Assembly (NCBI GenBank): GCA_013368445.1
Contig: JAACJO010000009.1
Span: 1,736,001 to 1,800,000 of the forward strand
Direction: 5' to 3'
Length of the DNA stretch: 64,000 nt
From: Leucocoprinus leucothites
Lineage: Eukaryota; Basidiomycota; Agaricomycetes; Agaricales; Agaricaceae
In this document: one piece after another, positions 45,468 to 57,060 of the stretch
How positions within the stretch are numbered: position 1 is the stretch's first letter
Layout of the letters: each line of letters opens with the position of its first letter
The notes under the pieces: model-generated
Database searches by the model: none
What the model was told of the DNA's origin: nothing
The model's input: only the letters and a program-made list of their open reading frames with translations
Translations under genes and position numbers: made by a program

Positions 45468-46248
45468 GTGTGTGGCAGGCTCTGTCGAGGTACGAAGTGT
45501 GCGTCAGCAATGCGAGGCGGTCTCATGAAGTCTGATGTGAGCAGAGAAAGAAGCGGCATGCCCAGCTGCTGTGTGTGGCACTCGGAGTCGGCGGTTGGCT
45601 TCAGCATCCTCCAGCAGCGGTGCCAAAGTCGGCTCCAGCTGCCGTGCCAACTGATTCCGAACCTTCGTCTTCGAGCCTTGCAAGGGTGCCAGGGGCAGTG
45701 GGGTAGAGAGGGTGTCAAATCAAAGGACGGGGGTACAGACGTGCCTTTAATGACGACGCGATGAGTCGAACCAGGGATTGAGGGCGGCTCTTGAGGCATT
45801 TCAAGCTCGCAAAAACGAGGCGTGTTGAATCACGCTGCGAATTTGCTGATGGGTGGCCTGAGCTGGGTGCTGGAGGGTAGAGAAGAGCTTAGAGCTGCGC
45901 CCATGGCCCCGTGGGACCGACGTTTTAATTGCGCTCACGTGCGTTTGCTGGCTCACACGACCGGCTTGCGAGAGAGAGAGAGAGAATTCTATATTTACAT
46001 ACCGCAACAAGCAATCTACATAACTTCTCTTCGCTGCATCTTGAGGCGCGCGATGCCATACTAGAACAGAGTCGACTGTAGCATTTTAGTAGAGTAAGCG
46101 CCAGGTGTGGGAAAGGTATGCGCGTTTTCAGTTAGTCTTGTTTCCCGGCTATCTGCAGAAGCCTGCCTCCTTCTTCGCTTCCGTCTATCCGAGATGACAC
46201 TCATCTTCGTATCGCCACGCACCCTCGTTTCTCTTCACCCCTCTCATC
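45468..46248. promoter_or_regulatory. Divergent intergenic region with GA microsatellite
   Basis: This 781-bp region separates two divergent genes and must hold both promoters. A (GA)n run is at 45970-45983. Minus-strand frames at 45690-45799 may be a first exon of the dioxygenase gene, and the Leu/Ala-rich frame near 45560-45660 another. CpG is frequent, in contrast to the transposons. No unambiguous TATA box was seen. Confidence 0.5.
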
Positions 46249-49200
46249 ATGTCCAACCTCGCGGAGAATTGTATCCCCTCCAACCCAGACATCACCGGCA
46301 TTGGTGTCAGGACGGCCATATATGCACAAAACTTCTTTAGCTTTATCCCAGTTGCACGTGTACTCTGGGACCAGAAGATTACCGTCGCCGAGTTAGACGC
46401 CATGGAACAGCAATCCTCAACCATCCTCATCACAGCCTTTTCTATCCTCGTCGCAGCCATTATCCAAGCGTGTACACTTGGCTTGAGCAATCTCCATGCT
46501 GCTGTTATCCTTAACCTCAGCTGGATGAATAACACCAACCTTGCCATCTACGTTCTACTATACGTGTACTACAGAACGGAACGCAGGAAAAAACGCACAA
46601 TCAATCAATCAATTGGAAAGGAAGTCAAACGTACTCTTAAGAGCCTAGTGATTTGGATAGGCGTCCTTCACTTGGCTCTGATGGCGGCCTTTGGAATATG
46701 GTTTTGGAGTCAACCTACAACCTTTTCTACCTCTCTATCATGCTCTGTCTCTCCAGCTCTCGTTATTTTGGGTCAGAGAGTTTCACTCTCGTCCAAAGGA
46801 ATGCAAGTCTGGTCTCTCTTTGTCTATAGTCTTGCTCTCGTCCCCTTTCTGGTTATGACCGCGCTAGCATGTTTCTTTCTCGTCCCCTTCCTGGGTAGAA
46901 AGTTTACACAGCTGAGAACCAGAAAGCCGCCGGTAATTCCAGAGCAGGGAGGCCCCGGGCAGGAGGAAGCCATCGAACGACAGGAGGACCCACATCAGCA
47001 TGGAAAGAAAACACAGAGGGACACTAAGGAACACTTGCCTTGGAAGAAAATCACGCCCACTGTCCTTGCGTTGGTCATCTTGGCCATCCTCGACATAATC
47101 TTTCTTATCGATACAGAATTAGCGCTTCGGGACAACCGGCCATTGTTGCAACAAGGCGATTCTTTTTGGACGTTCGGTCAAACACTTGCACTGCTGCTAC
47201 TTTTAATCCCGGCTCATGACTTCTATGAACTTGTCCGCGACCGAAGTACCAAACGCCAAAAGGTCAAAGAGTGGCTGATAGAGGCATCACGCCAGGGGAA
47301 CCAGGCAAGGGTTGAGGACCTGTGCGATGACGAAGAGCCAGATGACCAAACCAAAGGCAAGACGTATGCCCATATAGATAAAATACATACCTAATTCTTT
47401 TTTATTCAGGACATGCACTCATATTTGCAGCGACTAGTGGAAAAGCCTCAGTTGTTGAATATATCTTTGATAACGATGCTAACAGCAAGACTGGCGGTAA
47501 GAAACACATTTTCCATAATTGCTTAAATACTCAACGGGCAATCAAGGTCAAATGGCTTTTCTTTTGGCGTCCTATCTGGAACAACAAGAGGTTGTATACT
47601 GGCTTTTAGACAAAGGCATAGGTGTCAAAGAAGAGGGTTAGTGCTCTATTCAATATAACGTTCAAAATTTCATGTGCAATTTAGCCATTGAGTCGCTCAA
47701 GTCCGCTGCAAGAGCAGGCACATGGAACGTCGTCAAGGTTTTGGCTGAGTGGAGTATTGGAATCCAGTCAAATGGTAAGAGAAGCGGTTGAGTTGCCTTG
47801 ACTATGCTAAAACGATCGTACAATACCCGCAGGGGATGAACGGAAAAGGGCATTTCTCACTGCTGCCAAGGAAGGGCTGCTAGAAGCTTTGACGTTTTTA
47901 CTGAAGAGCATTCAAAAAGATGTGAATGAAAAGAGTAGGAGTGCTGCTCAATGTAAGCTTCCGAATTCTAACTATTTGTCCGTAGATGAGGCAGGAGAAA
48001 CTGCACTTCACCTCGCGGCGGGCAACGGTCACTCAGATATTGTTCAACTACTAATCGGTAAGGCAGATGTAAAGGCGAAAGGTGGGATAATTTCTCAGAG
48101 TGACCTGCGCACTACTTATAGATTTCTCAGACCGATCAGAGAAAACTGCACTTCACCATGCAGCAGGTGGCGGATATCGGATGATCGTCGAACCGCTTAT
48201 TAGGCAGGGGGTCGATGTGAAAGCAAAAGGTGTGGGCTTTGTTCGACGTGCTTTTCCAATATCCTGATTGTTGGTTGCAGATGGATTGGGAAATACTGTG
48301 CTTCACTATGCAGCACGCAGTGGGAGCTTGAGCCTCATTCAATTGTTGATTACCGAGGGGGCCAATATCAAGGGAAAAAGTGAGATCCTTACCCAACTCA
48401 AGATTTGGCACACCCCTGACCAGGCTACAGACAATGTCGGAGAGTCTGCGCTTCATTTTGCAGCATTCGGCGTTCAATTGGATGTCCTGGAATGGCTGCA
48501 TCAAGAAGAAGAGAACGCCACGGACCCAAAGAGCGGGAGACTTGACCCAACTAAGCCTTACAGGAAGTCACCCTTGTCAAAACCTTCCACGATTCGCAAA
48601 CCAACTACATCAGTTGCCGGCTGGGCAAATATATTTTGGGCTCGAGATGAACAGAAAGCAGACGATGCGGACTTGAAGGCGTGCATTTCATTGCACAGAG
48701 AGTCACTCTCGTGTCTGCCTGCCCTACATCCTGATCGGTCCGCGTCGCTTAACAAACTAGCCCGTGCACTTGTGACTCGATTTGAACGAAGGGGAGATAT
48801 GCAACTCTTGGAGGAATCTATTTCATTGCATAGAGAGTCGCTCTCTTTGACACCTGCCCCCCATCCTGATCGGTCTTTATCACTGATGAACCTGGCCAAT
48901 GCCCTTTCAACTCTGTTTGAGCAACACGGAGATATGGAAGTCTTGGAGGAATCTATTTCATTACATAGAGAGTCGCTCTCTTTGAGACCTGCCCCCCATC
49001 CCAATCGGTCTTCATCACTGAACAACCTGGCCAATGCACTTTCGACTCTGTTCAGGCAACACGGAGATATGGAAGTCTTGGAGGAATCTATTTCATTGCA
49101 TAGAGAGTCGCTCTCTTTGACACCTGCCCCCCATCCTGATCGGTCTTCATCGCTGATGAACCTGGCCGATGCCCTTTTGACTCTGTTCAAGCAACATGGA

Positions 49201-50574
49201 GATATGGAAGTCTTGGAGGAATCTATTTCATTGCATAGAGAGTCGCTCTCTTTGACACCTGCCCCCCATCCCAATCGGTCTTCATCGCTGATGAACCTGG
49301 CTGATGCCCTTTTGACTCTGTTCGAGCAACACGGAGATATGGAAGTCTTGGAGGAATCTATTTCATTGCATAGAGAGTCGCTCTCTTTGACACCTGCCCC
49401 CCATCCTGATCGGTCTTCATTGCTGAACAACCTGGCCAATGCCCTTTTGACTCTGTTTAGGCAATGCGGAGATATTGAAGTCTTGGAGGAATCTATTTCA
49501 TTGTATAGAGAGTCACTCTCTTTGGCACCTGCCCCCCATCCTGATTGGTCTTTATCGCTGATGAACCTGGCCGATGCCCTTTTGACTCTGTTCAAGCAAC
49601 ATGGAGATATGGAAGTCTTGGAGGAATCTATTTCATTGCATAGAGAGTCGCTCTCTTTGACACCTGCCCCCCATCCCAATCAGTCTTTATCGCTGATGAA
49701 CCTGGCCAGTGCCCTTTTGACTCTGTTCGAGCAACACGGAGATATGGAAGTCTTGGAGGAATCTATTTCATTGCATAGAGAGTCGCTCTCTTTGACACCT
49801 GCCCCCCATCCTGATCGGTCTTCATCGCTGAACAACCTGGCCAATGCCCTTTTGACTCTGTTCAGGCAATGCGGAGATATTGAAGTCTTGGAGGAATCTA
49901 TTTCATTGTATAGAGAGTCGCTCTCTTTGGCACCTGCCCCCCATCCTGATTGGTCTTTATCGCTGATGAACCTGGCCGATGCCCTTTTGACTCTGTTCAA
50001 GCAACATGGAGATATGGAAGTCTTGGAGGAATCTATTTCATTGCATAGAGAGTCGCTCTCTTTGACACCTGCCCCCCATCCCAATCGGTCTTTATCGCTG
50101 ATGAACCTGGCCAGTGCCCTTTTGACTCTGTTCGAGCAACACGGAGATATGGAAGTCTTGGAGGAATCTATTTCATTGCATAGAGAGTCGCTCTCTTTGA
50201 CACCTGCCCCCCATCCCAATCGATCTTCATCGCTGATGAGCCTGGCCAATGCACTTGTGACTCAATTTGAACAAAGGGGAGATATGCAACTCTTGGAGGA
50301 ATCTATTTCATTGTATAGAGAGTCACTCTCTTTGAGACCCACCCCCCATCCTGATTGGTCTTCATCGCTGATGAACCTGGCCAATGCCCTTTCAACTCTG
50401 TTCAAGCAATGTGGAGATATCAAAGTCTTGGAGGAATGCATTTTATTGCGCAGAGAGTCGCCCTCTTTGAGGCCTGCCCCCCATCCTGATTACTCTTTAT
50501 TACTGAATCCACCAGCCACTGCACCTTCAACTTCATTTGATAAACAGGATCATCTTGGGAACCAGGAAGAATAG
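46249..50574 (+). CDS. Six-TM membrane protein with ankyrin and TPR repeats, 1304 aa
   Basis: Exons: 46249-47356, 47410-47496, 47547-47636, 47685-47774, 47833-47934, 47986-48081, 48131-48229, 48281-48379, 48431-50574. All eight introns (48-58 bp) are phase 1, and the total of 3915 nt keeps one frame. The first intron uses a GC donor (AAAG/GCAAG). Residues 1-370 carry about six hydrophobic segments (57-79, 84-107, 131-153, 187-215, 269-291, 306-325). Residues 370-640 are about eight ankyrin repeats, seven of them one exon each (ETALHLAAGNGHSDIVQLLI is a clear one). From about 673 there are 13-14 TPR units of 45 residues. Such TPRs often precede a CHAT protease in agaricomycetes, but none follows here. 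The function is unknown. The repeats suggest a receptor or scaffold. Confidence 0.75.
48676..50490 (+). repeat. 135-bp coding tandem repeat (TPR array)
   Basis: About 13.5 units of 135 bp (45 codons, consensus ESISLHRESLSLTPAPHP and a second helix SLMNLADALLTLF). Units 6-8 (49351-49755) and 9-11 (49756-50160) form a 405-bp block duplicated with only about four differences, all transitions. The first and last units are the most diverged. Confidence 0.9.
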
Positions 50575-51248
50575 CCCTACTGGCAGATTTCATCTCATCA
50601 CAGCAAAACTGCTCAACTAACACTTTCCTTTCTCTGTAAATGTTCATTCATTTTATTTTAAAAACTAGCATTCATTGTACCTACAGTTGAGGACAGTCAA
50701 ACTCCACCAAAAAAAATCAAATTTCTCAGATTTTCCCAAAAGTACTCGCAATTGATAGATCTCACTAAGAGCTATCTCTGAACCAAAAATAAACGAAATT
50801 CAACAAGCTGTTCCCCCGGAAAATGCCAAATAAGGTTAATGTGCCAAAATTATGGCTGGATACCAAAATTTGTATTACAAATAATGAAAATATGCCCAAT
50901 CAACTCCTTTTAGCTGCCTGAATCTGGTGCCAAAGTTTGAAGAAATTCTCACAAGCAGTTCCTGCAAAATAAATTGAATACAATTGAGCTTAGCTTCTAT
51001 TTTTGGTATCTCATGTCATCACATCAGTGCTTGGTGTCAACCCAAATTATGTTTCCATGAGTTTTTTTACCTGTGCCTTTGGCACAGGGGCTGTGTTATG
51101 TTTAATCTGGGTTTCAAAATTAAGAATAATTCCTGAATTCTTTGCCTGTGCCTTGGGTGCAGGGGGAAGGTTTTCTATGTAAATCTTAATTTGTGAGATC
51201 TTTGGCCTTCCTGTGCCTAAGTCTACATCAAGTGCCTATATATGTAAG
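50575..51248. other. 3' flank of the TPR gene, no gene
   Basis: AT-rich sequence without coding signal. A perfect 8-bp inverted repeat with a 3-base loop (CCTGTGCC TTT GGCACAGG) is at 51070-51088. Related words CCTGTGCC recur near 51145 and 51210. The meaning is unknown. Confidence 0.5.
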
Positions 51249-51792
51249 TGTTACAATCTGCAATCACGACCTCTCTGATTTGATCTCCAACTATTTTTTC
51301 AACTTCTGATTCCTGTGATTTTCATTATCTACTATTTCTATAAATATTTCACAGCCTGTTTCCGCTTATTATTCTATCCTCTTTTCATTTGCACTCATAT
51401 TCATTTCTGCCATTCCATTTATATTTGTTATTCTCCAACACATTGTGTCTGTTGTTGTCTATTTACTTTTTATTTATCTGTTTATTTGTTTATTGTTGCA
51501 TTGTGAGCTTTATGATATTTACATGTTATTTGTCCAATTTCACATTATCTTAAATATGTCACTACTAGCTTATGTATTACCCATTCTGAATATTGACTAA
51601 GATTCCACTCTTACTCTCTATCTGATTATTCCTTCAGTGTTGAATTCCAATTTGCACTGTCTGCCATCTTTCTTGTAGACCAAATTGGTCAACGCAATAT
51701 CAGAAGGGTGCAGCATATACACTGAAGCCAACAACCAACCTCTCCATAATTTTTGTGCACTTAATAAGTGCCATAATTCACAAATCTTGACA
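51249..51792 (+). repeat. Solo LTR of the Gypsy-A family (544 bp)
   Basis: Starts TGTTACAATCTG, ends CAAATCTTGACA, and is flanked by GTAAG at 51244-51248 and 51793-51797. Orientation is opposite to Gypsy-A. It retains the ATTCTGAATAT self-primer complement and shows the empty site of LTR-E. Confidence 0.95.
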
Positions 51793-52739
51793 GTAAGGCA
51801 GGTATGTAGCTTTATTTTATTTTATTTTGAACTTATCAAGTGCTTAAGTGCTGGTATACAATCTGATCCTTTTTAAAATACATTTTGATTTTTAAGTGTA
51901 GGCAAGCCACTCCCATTTCCTGTGCTTATTGCATGTCTAAGCACCCATATGCATGCAATATTAAGTCCGAATTTTGAACTTGAATAAACCTGAGATAGAA
52001 GCTCTGTCCTCTCCCTGTACCTCCAAATTTAATTAGTTTGTGAGGTTACTGACCCTCCCATACCCAAGTCTATTGACATGCCCATGCCTGTGCCCATGCT
52101 TGAGTGGTATATAGACTTTGATCTACTTTCTCGTGCTTATCAAGCATTTAAGTGCCCACCTGTGCACATTGTACATTAGAGTATGGCTATTCATATTTAT
52201 TACATAAATTTATCTCCAACTCAAATACTTATGAAAAAATTTACAGTAATTAACTTCTCTTATGTACACCATCACTCATTTGTACGCTGCCCTTTTCTTG
52301 ACAATATTAGCTGTTTTCCATGGGGTTTTTTGGTGCTCTCATATTACAGAGGCCATCCAGATAGGTTCTCAACAAAAAAATGCTCAGCAATGTATTTCTT
52401 CATATGGAGTCAGTTGTTCTCTGAGTTTTTCATGATTCTCCAAATATTATAAAGTAAATTCCTGACCCAGGCATGTACTTAAAGCCACAATTTTTGACTT
52501 CATGAATTATATCCAATGTGTTGATTGTATGGTCAAAATTTGGTAGCTATTGGGATTCTACTCCATTGTCAAGATTAGAATCCTTGTTTCAAGGTCACCC
52601 ATATATGGAATGTGACATCACTTAACCCATTTTTAGCAGGTGCAGCAATATGACAGGAGCTGTTGTCACAGTGTACAGATGACTTGGTTTTGTTTAAATA
52701 GACATTTCAACAATTTCTGCCTCATTGACATTCAATGTA
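51793..52739. other. Intergenic, nothing recognised
   Basis: AT-rich sequence with several phrases such as AAGTGC and CCTGTGCC repeated loosely. The short open frames have no motif, and no element ends were found up to the MITE. Confidence 0.4.
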
Positions 52740-53135
52740 CTGTAGGATCCTTAATTCAAAAAGCAGAGGTTGTGGCTGTGACTGAAAAGCAGGTTTGGTC
52801 ATGAAAAGCAACAGGCCTGGGGACCATGACCAACCAAAAGTGTTGATAGAAATTGTGAATAGGATTGAGATTTGATTACCTAGAGATTGTGCCAAGGAAT
52901 GGGCAGAATTGGCTATGACAGGTGTGTAAAGGGTAGACAAAAACAAAGAGGGTACTGGAATCAGAAAGCAATGTGAGAGGGAAAGGCAGAAATGTGTTTT
53001 TACTCAAATAGGATTCTGTGATATTTTGGTCCCACCACGAAAAGCAGGGCAAATTTTGGGCATGACTTCAAGATGACCAAATGTCAAAACAGCTTTTTGT
53101 GATGTGACTTGCTTTTCGAATTAAGGATCCTACGG
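52740..53135. mobile_element. MITE with TA target duplication (396 bp)
   Basis: The terminal inverted repeats of about 27 bp read CTGTAGGATCCTTAATTC then AAAAAGCA at the left, and the same with two substitutions at the right in reverse complement. TA flanks both ends (52738-52739 and 53136-53137). It has no coding capacity. TA preference points to Tc1/mariner-type mobilisation, but the ends differ from the Tc1 copies in this window. Confidence 0.8.
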
Positions 53136-53375
53136 TACCAACTTATGAAGGGATTTTGTATCTCAATGCATTTGTAATGATATATTCCACACATATGCAA
53201 GTTTTTACAGTGAAAAAGTAAAATTTGGACTCAAAACAGCCAAGGAGAAATTGGGCATACATAAGAACAATCAATTACTGTAATCACTACATGTGGATAA
53301 GACTCCCCTTTTTCCATGCATATAACACCTACTGTAAGTGGGTGTGATATCTAATGTGTGTGGTTTCCTGTGCCT

Positions 53376-53748
53376 TGTTGAAGCGGCAATAGGGAGCATA
53401 GTGGTGAAGGTAGATGACATAGTTGATGACTTACTTTGCTAGGTAGTAAACTGTTATGGGAGTTAAGATGTAATAGAGTTGTGACTGAGAGTGTAGAATT
53501 GACTGTCTAATAATGAAGAAAATACAAAGTATTTATACTAAAATGTCCATACTATTACTACTATGAAGAGGACATTACACCATCGTTTTGAGATGGTAAA
53601 GGGTACAAGTAAAACATATAGTAAAACATGTATTGTCCACACGAAGTATTGGTGCATAAACATAGTGGTATCTAATAATAGAATGCATATGTCATAATTG
53701 AAAGTGAACATGAACATAGCAGCATGTAGATGTGCATGTGATTCAACA
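53376..53748 (-). repeat. Copia 3' LTR (373 bp)
   Basis: Starts TGTTGAAGCGGC and ends GATTCAACA. It matches 60887-60976 plus 62571-62853 after removal of Tc1 copy 2. On the minus strand the purine-rich GTGAGGAAGAG (53749-53759) directly precedes it as polypurine tract. Confidence 0.95.
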
Positions 53749-54997
53749 CTCTTCCTCACTCAAAATGGTAGGAGATGCATAATTGAGCAGCTATAATAGC
53801 ACTTTGATTTAAGTGGCTATAAAAGCACTAAAGAAATTCAATACTCAAAGAATAAACAAATTTATTGAAGAAAATTGAACTGAGGTTTTTCATCAGAATA
53901 TCAGCAGGATTGTTTGAGCCCTTGATAAATTCCAACTTAACTGAACCTTCTTCAACAATATCTCAGATATAGTGGTATCATATATCAATATGCTTTGAGT
54001 GTTTTTCTTGAACAGGGTTCTCGCTCCAGAAGATAGATCTGATATTATCACCATAGAGAATCAGAGCAGGTATTTTAAAACCTATCTCTTCAAGAAGTTG
54101 TCAAATCCAGATTAGCTGGCAGCTGCAATTGGAAAGTGCCATATACTCAGCTTCAGTAGATGACAAAGTGACAGTTTTCTGTTTGCAGCTAAGCCAGCTT
54201 ACAGGTCCACACGCTATTGTAACAAAGTTATCTGTAACAGATTGTCAAGACTGTCCATCTTGTGCCCAATCACTATCAGAACAAGCAATGATGGCTTGAT
54301 TAGAAGCACCATCAAAGACAAGTTGATAATTGCATGTTGATTGCAAATATTGCAGCACATGGAGTCCAGCCCAAAAGTGTGCATTGGAAGGGGTAGCAGA
54401 TTGCTGGGAGAGTTTGACAACAGCAAAGGATATGTCAGGTCTCAATCTGATCATAAGATATATCAGCAATCTGACTAACTGTTGGTAATGGGTCTTAAAC
54501 TTAGGATCTACCTTATCAACATAGGGTTCGAAGACGAATCCAGATGGCAGTGGAGTAAATTTCGCACCTTTAGGAATTTCGAGCTTCTCAAGAACCTTAT
54601 TGAGGTATTTCACTTGATCTATATAGAGTTTTCTCTCTTTTTGATTGCATGATATGTTCATGCCTAGGAACTCAGAAAGTTCATCTTGGTCATGACATTC
54701 CCAAGTAGTCATGAATCTTTGCTTCAACTCAGAGAGGAGCAGGGAATTCTTTTTACCCATAAAGAAAACATCATCCACATAAGTGACTGCAAAGATACAC
54801 TTGCTGGTCTTGGGATGTGTAAAATGGTAAACACCAGTGTCAGACTTACAGTGCTTAAATCCAAGTTTCAGCATTGATGAAGTGAGTGCTTTCCACCAGG
54901 ATAAGCCAGCTTATTTCAGACCATAGATTGCTCTGCATAATCTCCAGACTTTCTTCTCTTGGCCAGGAATTCGGAACCCTTCTGGCTGCTCCATATA
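53749..54997 (-). pseudogene. Copia RT C-terminal half and RNase H
   Basis: Starts at the Tc1 insertion point with MEQPEGFRIPGQEKKVWRLC, then a stop at LK*AGLSW. It continues open from 54874 with HCKSDTGVYHF and the catalytic YVDDVFFMG (both Asp present), then RPDISFAV. RNase H includes SDSDWAQD, STEAEYMALS (about 54165), YGDN and HIDI. Stops occur at 54245 and in several places below 54120. The end is typical of Copia (GSNNPADILMKNL). Product is non-functional. Confidence 0.85.
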
Positions 54998-56587
54998 CAG
55001 TGGCTCAAAAAACTGTCCCAATGTTTTTGCATTTTGGACATATTTGCTAATACCAGGGCAGATATATGGCCTAGCATCCTGAAAATATTCACACAGGTAC
55101 CTTGACATATTGGGCGCATATATTGCCATGATCACATGACCTTGTCCATCAATGAATTATCAATGAATTATCGAAAATATCTACTCATTGGGACAGTTTT
55201 TTGACCCTCTGTTATCTACCTACTCAATACTTTGTATGACCTCCTCTTGCCCTGATAACTGCCTCAATCCTTCTGGGCATGCTTTCTATCAGCCTTTGGC
55301 ACCTTTCTGCTGGAATGTTATTCCACTCCTCTACTAGCCTCTCCCACAATTCAAATACTCCCTTGGGTGGTCTTTCATATGCCTTTGGCTGGTCCTTCAG
55401 GTAGGTCCAGAGGTGTTCAATGGGATTTAGGTCAGGGGATTGTGCAGGCCATGATAGAACTTGAATGTTGTTGTCCACAAACCATTGTTGTCCCAGTTTT
55501 GAGGTGTGTTTTGGGTCATTATCCTGCTGGAATATCCTCTCCTCCTCCATCTCCAACTTTTCAAAGCTTTCCACCACCCCATTGTCCAAAATCTCGCAGT
55601 ATTGCACTGCATCCATATTCCCTTGAACCATTATCAGCTTTCATACCCCATTCCACCCCATACACCCCCACACCATCATGTTAACACCTCCTCCATGTTT
55701 GACAGTAGGGAGAGTAGTCCTATCTGACAGTGGTTCCCCCCTCTCCTTCCAGGTATACACCTGTCCATCTAACCCAATCCTGTTGATCTTTGTCTCATCT
55801 GTCTACAACACCCTTTTCCAGTCCTCCACTGTCCAATTCCTATGTTCATGTGCAAAGTCAAGGCATTCCTCACAATGTCACTTTTTGAGTAGAGGTCATT
55901 TGATCTTAGTTACAGAGTGAAATCCATTATCCTGAAGGGTATTTCTGACAGTTTGGGGTGTGACAGGGTCAGACAGAGTAGAGTTAATGAAATTTGTAGC
56001 CTATACAGCATTGTCTAGTTTTCCAGAGGTTATTTGGTGAATTATTGCTTTTTTATCACAAGGAGAAAGCTTGGAAGGATGTCCTCCCTTGTTGTTTTCC
56101 TTGTCCCCATCAGCTTCTTTCTTGATCCTCCCAATAGTAGACTTGCCTAGACCAGTTTTATGTTCAATCTGGCACAAGGAATAGCCATCTTCGAGAAGAG
56201 AAGTGACTTAGGAGTATTGGGTAGAGGAGATAGCTTCCATGATGTAGTGGCAGGAAGAAAGACAGTTGTAGCCATCTCAACATGTCAACCAAGGTCACAT
56301 GATCTTGTTTATTACTCCCACACCTGCCCTGATGCTCCCCTGGCATGTTACAAGGTAGATACTGGGAGGCTAACAGAGGGTCAAAAAACTGTCCCAATGA
56401 GTAGATATTTTCGATAATTCATTACTAATTCATTGATGTACAAGGTCATGTGATCATGGGAATATATGCTCCCAATATGTCAAGGTACCTGTGTGAATAT
56501 TTTCAGGATGCTAGGCCATATATCTGCCCTGGTATTAGCAAATATGTCCAAAATGCGAAAACATTGGGACAGTTTTTTGAGCCACTG
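54998..56587 (-). mobile_element. Tc1-like transposon copy 1 (1590 bp)
   Basis: TA duplications lie at 54996-54997 and 56588-56589. The terminal inverted repeats are 214 bp (54998-55211 and 56374-56587), unusually long. Each is bounded at both of its ends by inverted copies of a motif containing CAAAAAACTGTCCCAATG. Removing the element and one TA restores the Copia codons DEEI-Y-MEQPEG without a shift. It carries one decayed transposase gene. Confidence 0.95.
55224..56240 (-). pseudogene. Tc1 transposase copy 1 (DD34E), nonsense codons
   Basis: The ATG at 56240 (MEAISSTQYS) opens a 339-codon frame ending in TGA at 55224. The N-terminal helix-turn-helix part (EDGYSLCQIEHKTGL, STIGRIKKE) is followed by the DDE core: TDETKINRIG, QQDNDPKHTS and SPDLNPIEHLW. 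There are 34 residues between the second Asp and the Glu, which is the Tc1 signature. In-frame stops occur after YS, NAV, KIK, KK, VL and GV. Those after KIK, KK, VL and GV are shared with copy 2. Two of the shared ones fit CGA to TGA. All three catalytic residues remain in this copy. Confidence 0.85.
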
Positions 56588-57060
56588 TAGATCTCTTCAT
56601 CCAGATTGCCATATAAATAGGCTGTTTTTATATCAACAGAGTGAAGGTCAAAGTCCTCAAGCACTGCAATGCCAAGAAGTAGGTGCATGGTCTCATATTG
56701 GACAACTGGAGAAAAGGGTTCATCAAAGTTGATTCCCTTGATCTGGGAGAATCCTTTCACAACAAGGCAAGAGCAATATTGATTATTGGACTTGATGTTA
56801 TAAACCCATCTATTTTTAATAGCTCTCCTTCCTTTTGGGAGATCTACAAGCTCATATACACCTCTCTTATGAAGTGTGTCTAATTCCTCAAGCATTGCTT
56901 TTTGCCATTTAGTTTGAGTATCAGTGTCTAAATCTGTGATATCTTGAAACTGTTCGGGAACTGGCCCATTGGTGCATTGTGCAAGAAGGAAAATGACTAA
57001 TTTTTCCCCCCCTTCCTTCACAAACTTTGCAAAATTGGCAGGTGAACTAGTTGATGGACC
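56588..57060 (-). pseudogene. Copia RT N-terminal half
   Basis: Reads MLEELDTLHKRGVYELVDLP, then IKNRWVYNIKSN, LVVKGFSQIKGINFDEPFSP and DIKTAYLYGNLDEEI, ending exactly at the Tc1 insertion. The segment holds RT motif A (HSVDIKTAYLYG). It is open from 57021 down to the junction and is the best preserved part of this Copia pol. Confidence 0.85.

Noticed and set aside
48558..50249. Long open frames (373 and 189 codons) on the minus strand across the TPR array
   Set aside because: They are antisense shadows of a 135-bp repeat: a multiple of three with no antisense stop in one unit stays open through all units. Splice structure and protein similarity support the plus strand only.
55224..56240. 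Reassignment of TGA to Arg as an explanation for recurrent TGA at Arg positions
   Set aside because: The intact dioxygenase gene ends with TGA and needs no recoding, and CpG deamination of CGA explains the pattern.
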